DNA of 64,000 nt from Arenicola marina (lineage: Eukaryota > Annelida > Polychaeta > Arenicolidae): NCBI GenBank assembly GCA_964019135.1, contig OZ025258.1, positions 11,241,961 through 11,305,960 on the forward strand, given 5' to 3'. Shown piece after piece: positions 34,347 through 47,588 of this stretch; positions within the stretch are counted from its first letter, which is position 1; the number at the start of each line of letters is the position of its first letter. The notes below the pieces were generated by a model, which did not search any database, was not told the DNA's origin, and saw only the letters and a list, made by a program, of their open reading frames with translations. The translations under genes were made by a program, and so were the position numbers.

Positions 34347-37300
34347 ATGGCCAGTGCACGAGGTTTAATGAACTTATGTCTGAGCCTGCTCGTCGTGCTT
34401 CAAGATACTCTATTACGTCAATACGGTTCTGTCGACGGTAAACCGGCCGCGACCAATGCCATGACAGACCTGATCGGATTTGCTGGGGGTGACCGACATT
34501 CCTCTCCAGTTGACGACGAACTCTCGCGCCCGAGTTGCCCAAGACAAATCCCTGTCTTGTCCGCCAACGAATTGCGGGCAGAAGAACTGTGGTACGGCTA
34601 TATCACCCGCATAATCGGAACAAGTGCTTTGAAGTGTGCTTGTTTGGAGAGAAATCATGGTCCGACGTCTTGCCTCTATGGCGTGCTCGCTGTCGCCCGA
34701 GCCATGAGGAGTCATTGCGGACTGGGAGGTTTGAGGGCATCACAGCAATGTCGCTCAGGGGCCGTGATGGCGGCACCCTGTGGCTATGTCGTATACTCGT
34801 CCCGCAGAGCCGTCGTTGGCACAGAGTGCCATTGGAACATTGAACATAATAATAACCAGTCATATATCAATATTACATTGCTATGGTTCAGGGATTCGAA
34901 CTGTGATACCACTTCTCTTACTTTAACTTTTAGTTCCCATAATGTCAGTCTTTGTGGTATGGCCTACCCGCAAACTAGGTTAGTACGCGCTAACCAAGCC
35001 AGAATTAGTCTGATCCAAATGATCGGCGGTTTTCCTGAACATGTCGGGTTTCTTTATCAGATATATGACAAAGCCGTGGTCTCGGAATACGCATCCGAAA
35101 TCATGTTTGCACCTAATCTTCTGCAGAAAACCACGTTACGATACCAGGAAAAGTCCCTGTATTTATTTAGCACAACAGTAGAGGTACCGACTAGAGGACG
35201 ACTCACGTTTGTCATGAATTGCCCTGCTGCAGAAACGCTTGGTGCTGCTGCCTATGAATTCTACGACGGCCCTGCCACGCACTTGGCGACAACGGGTGTC
35301 GAAACGCGTTTTACTCTTATCGAGAGTGGACTTCTATGTGACAAAAGTGCTTCATTAAATGGAAAACGCGTCCTTAAACAATTCGGCTCCATCGGAGATA
35401 TTACGCTGGTTGTTAGCTTACCAACTTTTACTTCCGCTACGTTTAGTATTGTTTCTGGGATTGAATACATCCCCTGCCCAAGCAAACACTGTAAATACGA
35501 CGATGTAGTGATTACGGGTAAAAAGTTCGAAAAATTAGTGAATACAAGAGGAATAAGCCAGTTGAGGATCGTCAGATATCGTTCAGCGGACCCCAATCGA
35601 TTTCTGCAAGTATATTTTCTAGGAATTGCCATCCCAGATGATTCAGGTTACTGCGCTAAATATGGGTTGTTTCTCTTCGAGGATTTTCATTTGGTGGCTC
35701 GTTTCTGTTCCAAACTTCATTTGGATTTTTTGAATAGCCTTCGTTCGGTAGATAAGGCCATACAGTTTGGTCATCTTGGAGTTACGGTTATTTTGAAGAG
35801 CTATCAATTATCACAACCCCTTGCAGTAAAATATATGGTTTCTTTAGCAGACTGCGAGGGACTTATCGGTTTGTGCGATCGGCTTTTACCCGTTGGTCCT
35901 TCCAAGGTGGGATTAGGCAACTATCTCCGCAATACCAAGACTTTCAAAGTCATCGCTTACAACGGAATACAAATGGGTCTTCAGCGTTACTCGGGGACGT
36001 GTCTACACATCCAAGTTCTACCGTCTGACAAAACATCATGGGCCAGAGCCAGGGACAGGGCCATTGCCAGTGAGCGTTGTTTGATTTACGTTTCAAATGA
36101 GCAAAACAAGATACATTTTAATGTGAAGTTCGAAACCCGTGTCACCCCTAATCTGTATCACGAAGCAACACTGAAATACACGAATTGTCATAAAGACTCC
36201 CAACTGTTGCAGGGGGTCACACCAATTGCGCCATTAGAATATGTTGTAACCGAGATGTTTTTCACCACGACGCGATGCCCCCTACCGGCTATGGGATTGA
36301 CAGTGGTTATCGGCGAACCCAGAGACGTCTGTACCACGTTCCGCGAGTCATTAGGCACGCCGTATATTGTCATGACCTACCTGTGCGGGCAGGTGAACTT
36401 CTTTGAAAGACACTCGCCAAGCATTTTTACAATCCACTTCTATGAGCCCTTTCCCAAGCATTACATTGAAATGCAACTTAAACCTGTTGATTTCAACAAA
36501 TGTGGCATCGCTTCGTCTCTAAGTCGCATTCTGATCGTTGACAGATTTTGGCGTCGTGCATGGATGTCGAACGGGTATGTAATCCGCTACGAATTTGAAC
36601 CTCGAAGGGCTCTAAATTTTACGTATTCATACGCCAACGTCGGTAGCGTTGTACAGCTTTTTGCCAAAAAAGGCGGCTTAAATCATGAATGTCCATTTGT
36701 GTTTCTGTACCATACTTTACGCACAAAGACCGTTCATCTCACTCTGCCGCTGTTACACAAACAATATGGCAAACAAAGCAGCGTGCCAAACGGCTGCTTT
36801 GACCTACGATGCTACAGCTTCTTCACCCCGGACAGGATGTCTTGGCGAGGAGCTGAGGCCATGTGCACCTCTCTAGGGGCTCACTTACTCAGCCTCAACA
36901 CGGACTCTGAGTGGGCCTCCATCGTTGCCTGGGCCATAGAGGGTTTCAAGAGTGACAGTACGGGGCATACCGAATGGCTCCGACTTTTTCGTCACGTGAC
37001 ACTTTTCATAGGACTTCGGAAGACTAATACATCTAAGGTAATATACTCCAGTGCGATATTTGGCAGGGGGTTGTGATATAATTTAAGTGGAAAATTCATG
37101 TAGTCGCGTATTTGCGGAAATTATAATCGTAAGCTGTTTTAACTTTTATCTATCTGCCTGAACACTTCTATCAAATTTAAGGTCGCTATTGGTGTAGAGC
37201 ATTGATTTCAACGCTAATTTACTCACCTGTTACATATGCGAGTCCAGTTGAAGGCCTTAAATTGCATTTGAGGTCGGTCTTGCCATTATGTTGCCCGTAC

Positions 37301-40300
37301 ACCATTCGTATAAAGTACTTCACTGTATCCAAGCAAGCAGTACCTCCATCAGACGAAACGACCCGCAGTGGTAAGACTAATCACCCAGTGAGTCGTGTTG
37401 CAGCTCACCGAGGTCACATATTTTTCAGATACTGGACAGCGAATTCTCGTCCGAGTTAAGAACTGAGTGAAAATAGGTTCATAGTTATCCCACAATATAT
37501 TAAATTTTACAATTGAATGATTTAGTACACAAATTAGAAACGCTTGCGGCGCGATTTTAATCCATGAGGTCGTTATATTTGACATTAAGAAATATCCATG
37601 CATTTTTTATAGCATAAAAAGTCTGATCTCTTTTTCTGTTCAGTGTTTGTACATGATTTGGAACAACACTTAACATCTTCATAATACCATTACTGTCGGT
37701 ATCATTTTGTCATTTTGGTCATTTTGTCATTATGTTTTGTGTATTTGCACTTGATATGGCCATACGGTTTGAAACCGGTCAGATGACAGCCCCTTTATCT
37801 TTTCTTTTCTTATTCCATTATTTCACAACGCAGTTTTGGCAATGGTCAGATGACAGCCCTTTTATCTTCAATAACTGGAAAGCCAGAAATGAGTTGGATA
37901 TCCCTGTGTCCGTTGTGGAACTCACTAGTCAGACAAACGACCCTATTTTGCACAGCTTGAGATCTACAGATGAAACAGCTCAGGATAGTTGTTTCGCCGT
38001 TCAACTGGTCCCATCCACGGACGGCCCGTGGGTGGCCATCCCGTGCGATGAAATCCTTGAGCGTCCTGCCGTCATATGTGAATCAAGTTACGCGGAGCAT
38101 ATCCCAGTGGACGCCCAACAAACTCGATTTAAGTCTCTTCTGGAAAGAACTGCTTTACAAACAAGCCCGCCTTGGTCCCATACGGAGACTTTCCGGCAAG
38201 TTCAAAACCCCTTGGGCTTACCGATATGCAAAAGACAAAACAGTACGTATTCTGTATTTCATTCTGGACTTACATTTTTTCTCTCCCTGACCGAAGAACA
38301 GGATGGAACAGTGCGGAAGAACCCTAGGCAGCGTGTGTTAAGGTTGCGCAGGCCAGACATGGAGTGCCCGCGAACGTGGACAATGATTGGTGGTCATTGC
38401 TTCGCCTCGTTAAATGTTGACACAAGGCAATCACAACATGTCAGCAACATGTCATGCACAGACGTCGCAATCGTGGCTACTAATGTTCTGAAAGGATATC
38501 AGGCTCTGACCATCTTTGTTAAGCGGAGTTTGTTGCAATACTCTGGACAGATTGCCGTGTTCACACGCGACGAAGCGTCCGGGTTCTGCAGGCGGTCGGT
38601 CCTTGAAGACAATCTCGAGTTAGGTTATACATCGGAGTTGAGACACATGACATATCGTGTCCCTTGTAGCGCTGGTATTCTTCACTGGGATCATTTGCTG
38701 CTGGGAAGGAATTTATTCATGGTGGACAAAACCTGCGAGGGCGGAATGTTTCAATGCGCGGACAACACGTGTATCCTCAGTTTGTACCACTGTGATGGCA
38801 TTCCGCATTGCGGCGATGGCAGCGATGAAATCTCGTGTTTTGCCATTTGCTACTTTCACGAACCATTCAGTGAACCGTTTAGTGACAATAATGATAGTGA
38901 CGAGAACTCAAGCAGTGACGACCGTGCGAAAATCTCAAGGTGTTTAGCCAATTGTATGGCTCCCCGTTGCTTATGCCACAATTCCTACTTTCAGTGTGCA
39001 GTAGGGGGCTGCGTTCATTTGTCAAAGGTGTGTGATGAGGCCCTTGATTGCAAGGACGGGTCAGACGAAGTATCCTGTTTGTACTACGGACGACGAGGCA
39101 AAGCCTATGGAGGGTTGGATAGAGCAGAGAACACGTTGGTTGGCAGTATCACCTCTAACACGTGCTTGGCACGAGGCTGGACAACTTGTTCGGGAGCAGT
39201 CGACGAGTGCTTTCCCAGACACCTCACTTGTGTGTATGAGAAGAACGAAAACCACAGAATCAAATATTGCGAGGAAGGACAACATTTGAGCGATTGCTCC
39301 CTAGCCGAATGCTCCGGGATGTTTAAGTGTTCCTTTAGCTATTGCATTCCGCTTCACATGGTTTGCAATGGCGACCGTGACTGCCCACAGGGAGACGATG
39401 AACTATTCTGCGATGCTTTGAAATGTGATTGGCTCTTGAAGTGTTCGATAGAAAACGTCTGCATCCATCCAGACCGGCTGAAGGATGGCACGGTGGACTG
39501 CCCTCTATCGGAAGACGACGAGGTGGACTTCCTGTTGGCGCCATGTCCAGAGGAGTGTGCGTGTTATGGCGCAGTAGTAAACTGTGATCACATGAGCTTA
39601 ACGCGAATTCCAAGAATCTCGTTCTTCGTCAAGGGATTGTTATTCTCGCAGAATCGTCTTAAAGAGATCGCGACCACTGCGTTCTCGGCTGAAATATGGC
39701 GCACTATGATCAGGTTGGATGTCTCATTCAACGAAATACAGGCACTTACTGGTCTGGAGAAGCTTAGTTCACTTCGGTATCTGAATGTTTCCGGTAATGC
39801 TCTCTCGTTCTTAAGAAAAGTTGCGTTAATAAACTTAAAGAACTTAAAATGGCTGTCTATGGGTAACAATAAGTTAATTGTGCTACCTTCCCAGGCATTT
39901 GTGTCGATGGTTTCGTTGGAAACATTGGATTTATCCCACAATCGGTTGTCAGAGATGGATTTATGCACATTTGAGGGGTTACGTAGCTTGACAAAACTTA
40001 CTCTATCACATAATAATTTAACGATTATCAAAGAAGGATTTTTTTGTGGGCTATTATCGATAGAGAGTATCATTTTGACTGACAATCCTATTTATTACGC
40101 TGCGGCTTCTAGTTTTAAAAATCTGGCATCGCTCGAAAGATTGAGTGTCAGTCAAGCACTTCTCTGCTGTGCGGCACCTGGCGTCCGTTGTTCCATAAGC
40201 CAAATGACTAGTTTAGACGAAATCATAGACAGAGAGCCATGTGGACAACCACTGAAAAGACACAGCATGCTGTTACCTATGTGGGTAGTAGGTGCAGGCA

Positions 40301-41181
40301 TAATTCTGATGAATTGTATCTCTGTCGTTTGGGTTAAGTTGGATGCAAAGCGTCTTGCAAGCACGTCGTTTAATGCTTCACATACTATCCGCATGGCACT
40401 TCATGTTTGTGATATACTGGTGGGAGTGTATTTCATCGTTGGGGCCATTGGCAATAGTGTCCTTGGCGAGACGACTGAATGGGATTCTAATAGATGGGAT
40501 GTAGATGTCATTTGTGGAATTGCTGGATTCCTGGTTTTCTGCTCTTATGAACTGTCCGTTATCTTTATTCTGCTGTTGGTGATCAAGACTCACTGCATTA
40601 CGGCATTTCCCTTTGAACGCAGCTATTTCGGGAAACGGTTGTCGCAGAGATTGCTTTTGCTGTGCGTCACTGCCTTATCCTGCATGGCTGCCATACTGAC
40701 GAATGTCGACGTTTCGAGTAGGTCTTATGTGTCGCGGTTAAACAGCATGTGTCCGCGAATGACAGACACATATAACATACTGTCCGAGCCGCTACTTAAT
40801 AACGGGAGCGTCATAATATTTGTAAGTTTAAATGGACTGATGGTTCTAACATCAAATTTAATCAGTATCAAATCTTTCCTTGCCATTCGCGCAACCTCCA
40901 ATAAAGTGCAACAAGCTCCTTATAATTTTCATAGAGATAAGCGGAGGGCAACCATCCGTGTTTTACTCATTCCTTTGGGATGTACACTATCCTGGACGGC
41001 CATGTTCCTTGCACAGTCAGTTGTTCCGTTGGGTCCAGTGCATGTCAGTCATTATATAACCGTGAATTTTGTGGTGTTGCCTCTCAGCGCCATCTGCAAC
41101 CCTATTGTTACAACGCTTTCGACGAAATCATTCTTGACCATGATGAGGACACTAATAGGGAATCTCACGAAATCTGAATAG
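34347..41181 (+). CDS. Receptor A: GRL101-like chimeric GPCR (CUB-like, CTLD, LDLa, LRR, 7TM)
   Basis: Exons 34347-37037 and 37834-41181 join in phase 0 to give 2,012 residues. The start was chosen at MASARGLMNLCLSLLVVLQD, a good signal peptide; an in-frame ATG at 34197 would add 50 residues. Order: CUB-like module at about residues 145-242 (CGYVVY...ECHWNIEH...FLYQIYDK); weaker CUB-like modules to about 800; a C-type lectin domain made by both exons (CYSFFTPDRMSWRGAEAMC, then WQWSDDSPFIFNNW, then AVICE); a degenerate lectin-like stretch (ECPRTWTMIGGHCF); LDLa repeats at about 1198-1232 (CDGIPHCGDGSDEISC), 1276-1312, 1390-1423 and a weak one at 1428-1460; LRR N-cap and about seven LRRs (LETLDLSHNRL) at about 1468-1680; 7TM at about 1709-2003. 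This order matches snail GRL101 and relaxin-receptor-type (type C) LGRs. The TM3 DRY motif and the Tyr of NPxxY (NPIVTTL) are missing. The lectin WND-type calcium motif is absent, so sugar binding is not predicted. The ligand is unknown. Confidence 0.9.
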
Positions 41182-44100
41182 TAGTAACGCTGTTAATACA
41201 GGAATTTGCCACTCATATGATAAACTAAATATTGTTTTCAAAAAATTACTGGAAATAGTTTGCATGACTTTAAGACAATTATGCATGATCATATTAATCT
41301 CGATGTTAAAGAGTAAACAATGTCAATTATATCTGACTTTTTCATAAGCATATTGCCAGTATGGCAAAGCCATAAATACTGTAAATCGGTTACTAATTGC
41401 ACAATTTATAGTTGTATTTATTCATTACCATCTAAATGAAAACAAAGAACATATTATGGCAAAATATTTTCCTATTTAGTTTTAATTTTCAGAATGAAGT
41501 AGCAGAAATATAAAATTAATATCTTATATATCGATATGTATATTGTTGTAGCAATAGAGCGTCGTACTTCTGGCAACCGTTACATCGTTAACGTCTTGGC
41601 TGTTGCTGCATAATCCATACTTACGCTATATGTTTCAGGGGTCATATTACATATATTACAAAGACTGTTATGTGAGCGAATATCATGCAATGTGTTTAAC
41701 TCCATAAAAGAACTCAAACTACCTATTCACTAATTTGTGCTTTTATTAATTCAATATCAAGCGTGACACGTTGATGGGACATAATGTCTTAGCGCGAATA
41801 AATGCTTAATAATGGCCGTTTGGGAAAAGGGGCAACTATTCTTTATGTGCTAGAGGAGCAAGCGGACCAAATTGTGATGTTATGAGTAGAGATTGTCTGT
41901 ATAACCTTACCTTAATTTTTATTGTTGTCTTTTCTATTAGAGTGCTTTGACAACCTGTCGCTGTCACTTCGCGCTTGGTGTGTGTAGAAATGTTTTTATC
42001 GCGGAATAGAAATGCCAGGTAATTTATATAAAGAGGATAGTTAAAACAATTGCTATGCGCATTTTAGGGATCTGAAGTTGGACTCAAATAAGATGATTTA
42101 TATACACAGGAAATATGTATAAGTTTCTCGCGCTAAGTAACGCGTTGTTGCGACTGGGACGCTATGCGTAAGTTACGCCTGTCTTCATCTGTTCATGTTG
42201 GACACATTAAATGCACGCTCTGCCTTCGACTCACTCCGCTAGGGCTCCATTATATCTCTGTTGTCGCCTGCTTCCTCAATGTATTTTCACACTCGCTCGC
42301 CAGGGCGGCGCTGTGCAAATTGATGGGGAAAATGCGCAGCTCATTTCTACAAATTAGTGCCGGGACCCAGCCTAAGCCTGATAACACACCGTATCGGTAA
42401 CACTGTAATGAATATACAGAGTTCGTTATTTTTATGTTTGGTTTTTGAAAATTTATGTTGCAAACAATTACAGCTAATTTGACCGTTTTTCAAGAATCTT
42501 GAAATTTGACAGCAGCGGTAAAAGCCAGCTTGCGTAGCGCCACCATGCGGAGAGCTTGAGTTAAATGTAGTAATAAATAGGGGGAAAGTCATGTTTTAGG
42601 GCTATGCTATATTAGGCAGGGAAGCAGTCATTAACACCAATACCCCGTGGGAAACATTTTTATCTAGTCGTAACGATATTCAGGGTATCACGAAGTTTGT
42701 AGTTTTTGGGCGAATGGTGTGCATTTATAGGGGTGAAGGTTTTAGTGTTAATTTGGCCGTCAAAGCGAGCACATCTCTGGTAAGCACAGCATTTGGAGCA
42801 CGCTCAGTCTTTGAAGCATAAACAGCATATGGAGCGCACTCAACCCATAAGCATACGGTCGCTTTGAAAGGAAATTTGTATTGGAATTTGGTATCATAAA
42901 GCGCTCTAGCAAATTTGGTGCGCTAATTTGGTGCGATATTCAAAATAAACTGCACCAAATATTTGGCGAGCCGTAAACACTCGATTAATAAATGCATTTG
43001 TTGAACTCAGTTGGTCTCGCTGTCCTCGCCCTTGACATATATGAGATAGCCTGTTTAACGACAACCACTTGATCTCACGAACATAACGCAAATAACCACA
43101 ACACTGCAGTCGATCGACTCCCCGGGCCCAATCCGTAACAATATTGTCCCATGAGAAAGACCAACATAATATTGCGCTAATACATGTATTAATTATCATT
43201 AATAAAGGTAATTATGGAGTATAGACTATTGTTTCATAATTACCCAATGGTCACCTCATAGTCACATCTTGGTTAATGCCATAACGGAACCATTTATCTT
43301 TGCCAAATACTAAATTGTCTGTATGGTTTGCGATCGAATGAACACGACTTTTGGTTTGTTGCATATTATGCGAGAAAAATTATCATCCAGACGCCGACGT
43401 GTTTATGTCACCTTCTAAATACATAAAAACGAATAAACGAGACAAAATTAGCAGTTTCGTTGCAACATGATCGTGTCGTGTCGGTAGGGTGGAACGTACG
43501 TCGATTAGATTAAAAGGCGGCAATTGTGGAAATCCGTTACACATAGAACTGTGATAGTTACGGAGTTTTCTGGTGGGCTTTTCTGGTTGATCTGCGGATA
43601 AACGAGGTCTGACTATGATACAAGCAAGCTAACCAAGTAAAACTTATGCGTTAAATGTTGACAAAATTTGCAGATAATCATGCAGTATAGAGATAAATAG
43701 AAATGGGATGACCCCCATGTGTAAGGAGTGGAAGATTGCATACATATTGCCTCAGGCACAAACTAAATAGAAAGGGAATTTGGTTTTGTATGTGACTGTT
43801 AGTAATGTAAACGGCTGTTTTTCTGCGCCTGGAGAGCAGAAATTAATACATACAATAAGATAAGGGGGGCCGGGGGGAGGGGGGGGGCGGGGGGGGTGGT
43901 AATACCCCCTCAGAATCGCGAATATCCGAGAATTAGGGAGGGCAATATCGAATCTCCAAACTAAATTATGACATTTTAATGATGGGCGCGGAAAAAGACG
44001 GCAAATGGTCTTCGCGTTGAACCAGGAATTGTACGGAAAACGATGTCAATCGCGGAAATCGAAAAAGGCATCCCCCCCCAACACTATATCGTACAAATTA

Positions 44101-44399
44101 GGTCCGATATATCATGTCACTGCATCAGATCACATATACACTTTTATATCAATATATATGTTGCTGTATCCGGTCTGAATTAACCTCAATTGATCTATTT
44201 ACTAATTGGAGATTTTCGTTGACGCAATATACGATCAACGTTAATACGAAGTAAGGTATATGGCCGAATATCTGGTGAATTGATATTATCTGAATAATTA
44301 AGGGGGCGAATTTGTGCATATGGCTTCGTATTGGGTTATATGGGGGGCAAGGGAGTCTGGTGTTCCCAGATCACGAAGAATAAATGTCTTTATTCCAAG
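41182..44399. other. 3' flank of receptor A and spacer between duplication units
   Basis: About 41182-41825 matches the flank of receptor B. About 41830-43150 has no counterpart in unit 2 and includes a repeat at about 42220-42400 related to 7.2-7.35 kb. About 43150-43410 matches 63.7-63.96 kb. From 43410 to 44399 lies a spacer with G-homopolymer runs at 43865-43905. No gene is supported. Confidence 0.55.
41797..41802 (+). terminator. Candidate polyadenylation signal, receptor A
   Basis: AATAAA about 615 bases after the stop, in the context GCGAATAAATG, which is conserved at 63474-63479 after receptor B. Assigned from position and conservation only. Confidence 0.4.
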
Positions 44400-44760
44400 G
44401 TCACGATGTATTAAATAATATCCTTGTATTCGAAACCCGATATGTCTGATCCATACAATAAATTAGAAAGTATCGTTTTATCGAATAAATCAAATGCCAA
44501 CTGAAGTGACAAATCACAACATTTACTTAGGATTTTCAATAATGACATTATACCTCTTTCTGCTTGTTTCATTAACGATGTTAATGCCGGAGACCAACTT
44601 AATTTAGGACAAAAATAATATCCCTAAATACTTGTAATATGAAACAGTTTCCATTGGGTGCCCAGCAAGATACCATTTCTCGTTAAATCTCAACCGTCCG
44701 CCACTACTAAATACAATAACTTTACTTTTCGAATTATTCATTACACAATCATTATTATTA
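44400..44760 (-). mobile_element. LINE reverse-transcriptase fragment (CR1/Jockey-like)
   Basis: Minus-strand translation gives NNSKSKVIVFSSGGRLRF and SYYKYLGILF, the KTKVMVF and YKYLG motifs downstream of the RT active site. In a further frame it gives LLYGSDISGFEYKDI, the usual LYGSE-WG continuation. It is short, frameshifted and has no 3' end. Its right end abuts the start of duplication unit 2. Confidence 0.75.
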
Positions 44761-45992
44761 CACAAATTGGAGGTGAACATCTTGATTATAATTCGTGTGC
44801 GCCTCCCCCTGAAATTCATGTCATGGCAGCTGACATGGAAGGTATGCCCTGCACTGAAGGAAACTCTCTTTTTCAGACCCAGGTTGCTTGTCATTATCTA
44901 GTTGTCACGCAGGTACGGGGTGCTGGAGTCCCAGTATGCCAGCGGCCTGGGTCACCTCGGGGGAGTCAAGTGGTCCCTAGCCCTCTGCCTCATCGCTGTT
45001 TTCATCGTCGTGTATTTCTCCATCTGGAAGGCATTAAAAGTTCCGGAAAGGTAAGATAGGCGGCTCACGTTATTAGTAATATGATCGTACTTTACCAATA
45101 AGTAATAAATTACTTAGTTTTACATATTGACGGAAACATCAATATTGAATGGAAAAAATATCTTCAGCCTCAGCTATATAACTAGCTATTATAATTTTAA
45201 TAAGCAAAATTGCAAATTTGTCCTTAAGCATACGTTCCTATAATAAAAGCGTATGCCTTTCCAGTTATAAGATCAGGTGACGACGCAGTTCAACGTAAGT
45301 GTTATTTTTTCCTGCCTCCGGCAATAACGTAACATGTATATTGGGCGATAATTGGGGAATGTATTCGCTTCGGCAGGTTGTATGGGTGTCTGCCACGCTG
45401 CCGACGTGGTGTTGCTGATCCTTCTGGTGAGGGCTGTCACCTTGCCCGGCTCCCTGGATGGCATCCGGTATTGTCTAACGCCAACCTGGGGAAGACTCAA
45501 GGATCCCCTGGTAAACAAATAGAGTATAAGGTTTATTCATACACGCAAAGGTTGTGCAGTATTGCTTATTTTATGGAATATACATGTACATTTGAAAAAA
45601 TGAGGGTATACGTTTGCCCCACTGTATGTCTCTGCTTTAATTGCATACATATACCACACATTCCATGCATAATACCATATGTATATCATACATCCCATAC
45701 CTGCCGCATAAACCTCATACATCCAAAATATTTGCCGTGTAATCTTGGACATCGTGATAGCTTTTATTTTATTATGAAGCCTATATAAAAACTCACATAG
45801 CTTATTTTTTCTTCCTGATTCAAGTGTGGGTGGATGCTGCCACCCAAGTGTTCTTCTCGGAGTCCTCATGGCACTCTCCAGCTACAAGTTCCACAACAAC
45901 TGCCATGTGTAGGCGCCATTTTGGTATTCTATTGTTTCTATCGTTTCATGTTGGTCTATCAATGGATGAATCTAATATGTCCCACATATACA

Positions 45993-46235
45993 CAGGGGCG
46001 GATCCTGGAATTTGAGAAGGGGTGGTCCACTGAAACTTGCCACCTGGGGGGGGGGGTCCACTGAAAACTCGCGACCGGGAGGGGGGCAGGGGGGGTCCAC
46101 GCCGCCTCAAATAGCGTCCTTCCGCGTTAAAGGGGGGTCCACGCCTTAGATGGCCTATGTTGTGCATTGCAAAATGGCATCAAAATGGGGAGGGTCCGGA
46201 CCCCCTAGACCCCCCACCCTTTCTGCATCCGCCCT
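45993..46235. mobile_element. MITE-like element, unit 2 copy of the 26.2-kb insertion
   Basis: Begins CAGGGGCGGATCCTGGAATT and ends TTTCTGCATCCGCCCTTG. It sits at the same position in intron 6 and the same orientation as in unit 1, so the insertion is older than the duplication. G-runs differ in length between the copies. Confidence 0.75.
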
Positions 46236-46596
46236 TGTATACATGGTAGTGTCAATTTTAGTATATTTATTAGTCGTAATTGTGTAGCGTAGGTATAGTT
46301 GTAGCGGCTCCTACAAACCATTAGTCCGTCATTATAATTCGAGCGCCTTGCCTTCTTGACATGGATGCCCTAGTTACGGCCACCATCAACTGTGCCACAA
46401 GTTTCCTGACTGGCATCGTCGTGTTCTCGGTGCTGGGATATATGGCGCTGGTACAGAGGACACCGGTGCAGACATCGCAAATGTGGCCTCCCCGGGTAGG
46501 TCATGAACAGCACACGGTCACAGCCATATGCAGTGATAATCATTAAATCACTAGGGTCCTGTTTTGCAACAAGTATTGGTGCATCAACAATTTATA

Positions 46597-47167
46597 GCAA
46601 GAGCAAGCGAGCTCTTAAGGTAACATGCATGCATATTCAAAGTCCATTTCAAGCATATAAGGCTTAGGACTTTCATTTCGCGTAACAACCCCCATGAGGC
46701 GTTTTCGGATTCGGAGTAAATATCAGCTGTACATAAATATATTCAAGCAAAGAGAGGTCGAAGTGTATTATGTCATGTCTTTAAAAATTAAATCAGCTGC
46801 CCCGCAAAATTAACGAATAAATTATTCAATGTAAACACTGGATGCATACTTCAAATTAAAGTTAATTTATAAGTGACGGGCTAAATGTCTTTTGCCAAGC
46901 AGAGCGCTCTTGGTGACCGCCTATCGGCTGCTGTCATAGTGAGTAGTTGTGACGTCAAAATGTTATAAACATGACGTCACAATGGGCGTTCCTAAGCAAC
47001 CGAATGATATGCCACAAGCACGGCATGGCATACGTCATCCCGCCAAAGATATTCTTTATGGCAAGCCGAAGTGAGGTTAATTTTAAATATTAATCTAGAT
47101 ATATCGACTCGGAATATCTGAATTAATAAATATACGCTCGCATTTTTTAGGTAGCATCTATCCATAT
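46597..47167 (-). mobile_element. TA-flanked non-autonomous element, copy 2 (571 bp, inverted)
   Basis: Reverse-complement match to 24802-25361 over its whole length, from GCAAGAGCAAGCGAGCTCTT to CATCTATCCATAT. It is flanked by TA on both sides and lies in intron 7 of the transporter pseudogene, where unit 1 has no element. The paired CRE-like 11-mers are preserved near 46945-46985. Confidence 0.85.
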
Positions 47168-47356
47168 TATATATATAGATACATATTTGATTCCTGTGTT
47201 TAGGTGTCGGTCTGGTGTTTCTTGTCTACCCAGAAGCCATTGCGACGTTGAGCGGCTCAGTTTTTTGGGGCCATTATTTTCTTCCTGATGCTGCATGATC
47301 ACCATAGGACTGGATACCACCGTACGTCCATTTAACACATCTAACTCTTCCGCATC

Positions 47357-47588
47357 CACACGGGCCGGGCCGGTAGGTCAGTGGGTTAGAGCGCTCGCAT
47401 TGATTGCCCTGGTCACCTGAGAGCCTAACGGTACGTAGATCGATGGTTCGAGCGCCGCTGTGGCCATGTCTGTGTGGTCGCAGGATAACGATCCGATGTC
47501 CTTCTTTGCAAAGAGTAGGAGGTTACCCCGGGGACATGGCCACACTCTCCCTTCCTTCTCTCATTGACGCGATACAACCAAAATTCAT
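47357..47588 (+). mobile_element. SINE, main family, unit 2 copy of the 27.26-kb insertion
   Basis: Head (GGTCAGTGGGTTAGAGCGCT), B box (GATGGTTCGAGCG), body and the start of the tail are present. The tail is cut at CAACCAAAA, where the homology to unit 1 breaks. Confidence 0.88.

Larger units (their letters stand above)
24350..43410 (+). repeat. Segmental duplication, unit 1
   Basis: This 19-kb stretch, from transporter intron 3 through the 3' flank of receptor A, is matched in the same order and orientation by 44.76-63.96 kb. Matching landmarks are transporter exons 4-8, the MITE, the SINE, the spacer between transporter and receptor, both receptor exons and a distal block (GCGCTAATACATGTATTAAT). 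Unit 1 holds the complete versions of both genes. Confidence 0.92.
44913..47321 (+). pseudogene. Transporter pseudogene: exons 4-8 only
   Basis: Exon remnants: 44913-45050 (exon 4, one base lost), 45377-45510 (exon 5, one base lost), 45824-45908 (exon 6, 19 bases lost and acceptor CAG changed to CAA), 46363-46495 (exon 7, eight extra bases, acceptor AG changed to AT) and 47204-47321 (exon 8, five extra bases). Exons 1-3 were never in the duplicated unit, and exons 9-13 are deleted. Surviving pieces such as [16 protein letters not shown] and [10 protein letters not shown] show the origin. It cannot encode a transporter. Confidence 0.93.

Noticed and set aside
44820-47321. A second functional transporter gene
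   Set aside because: Exons 1-3 and 9-13 are absent, exons 4 and 5 are frameshifted, and two splice acceptors are lost.
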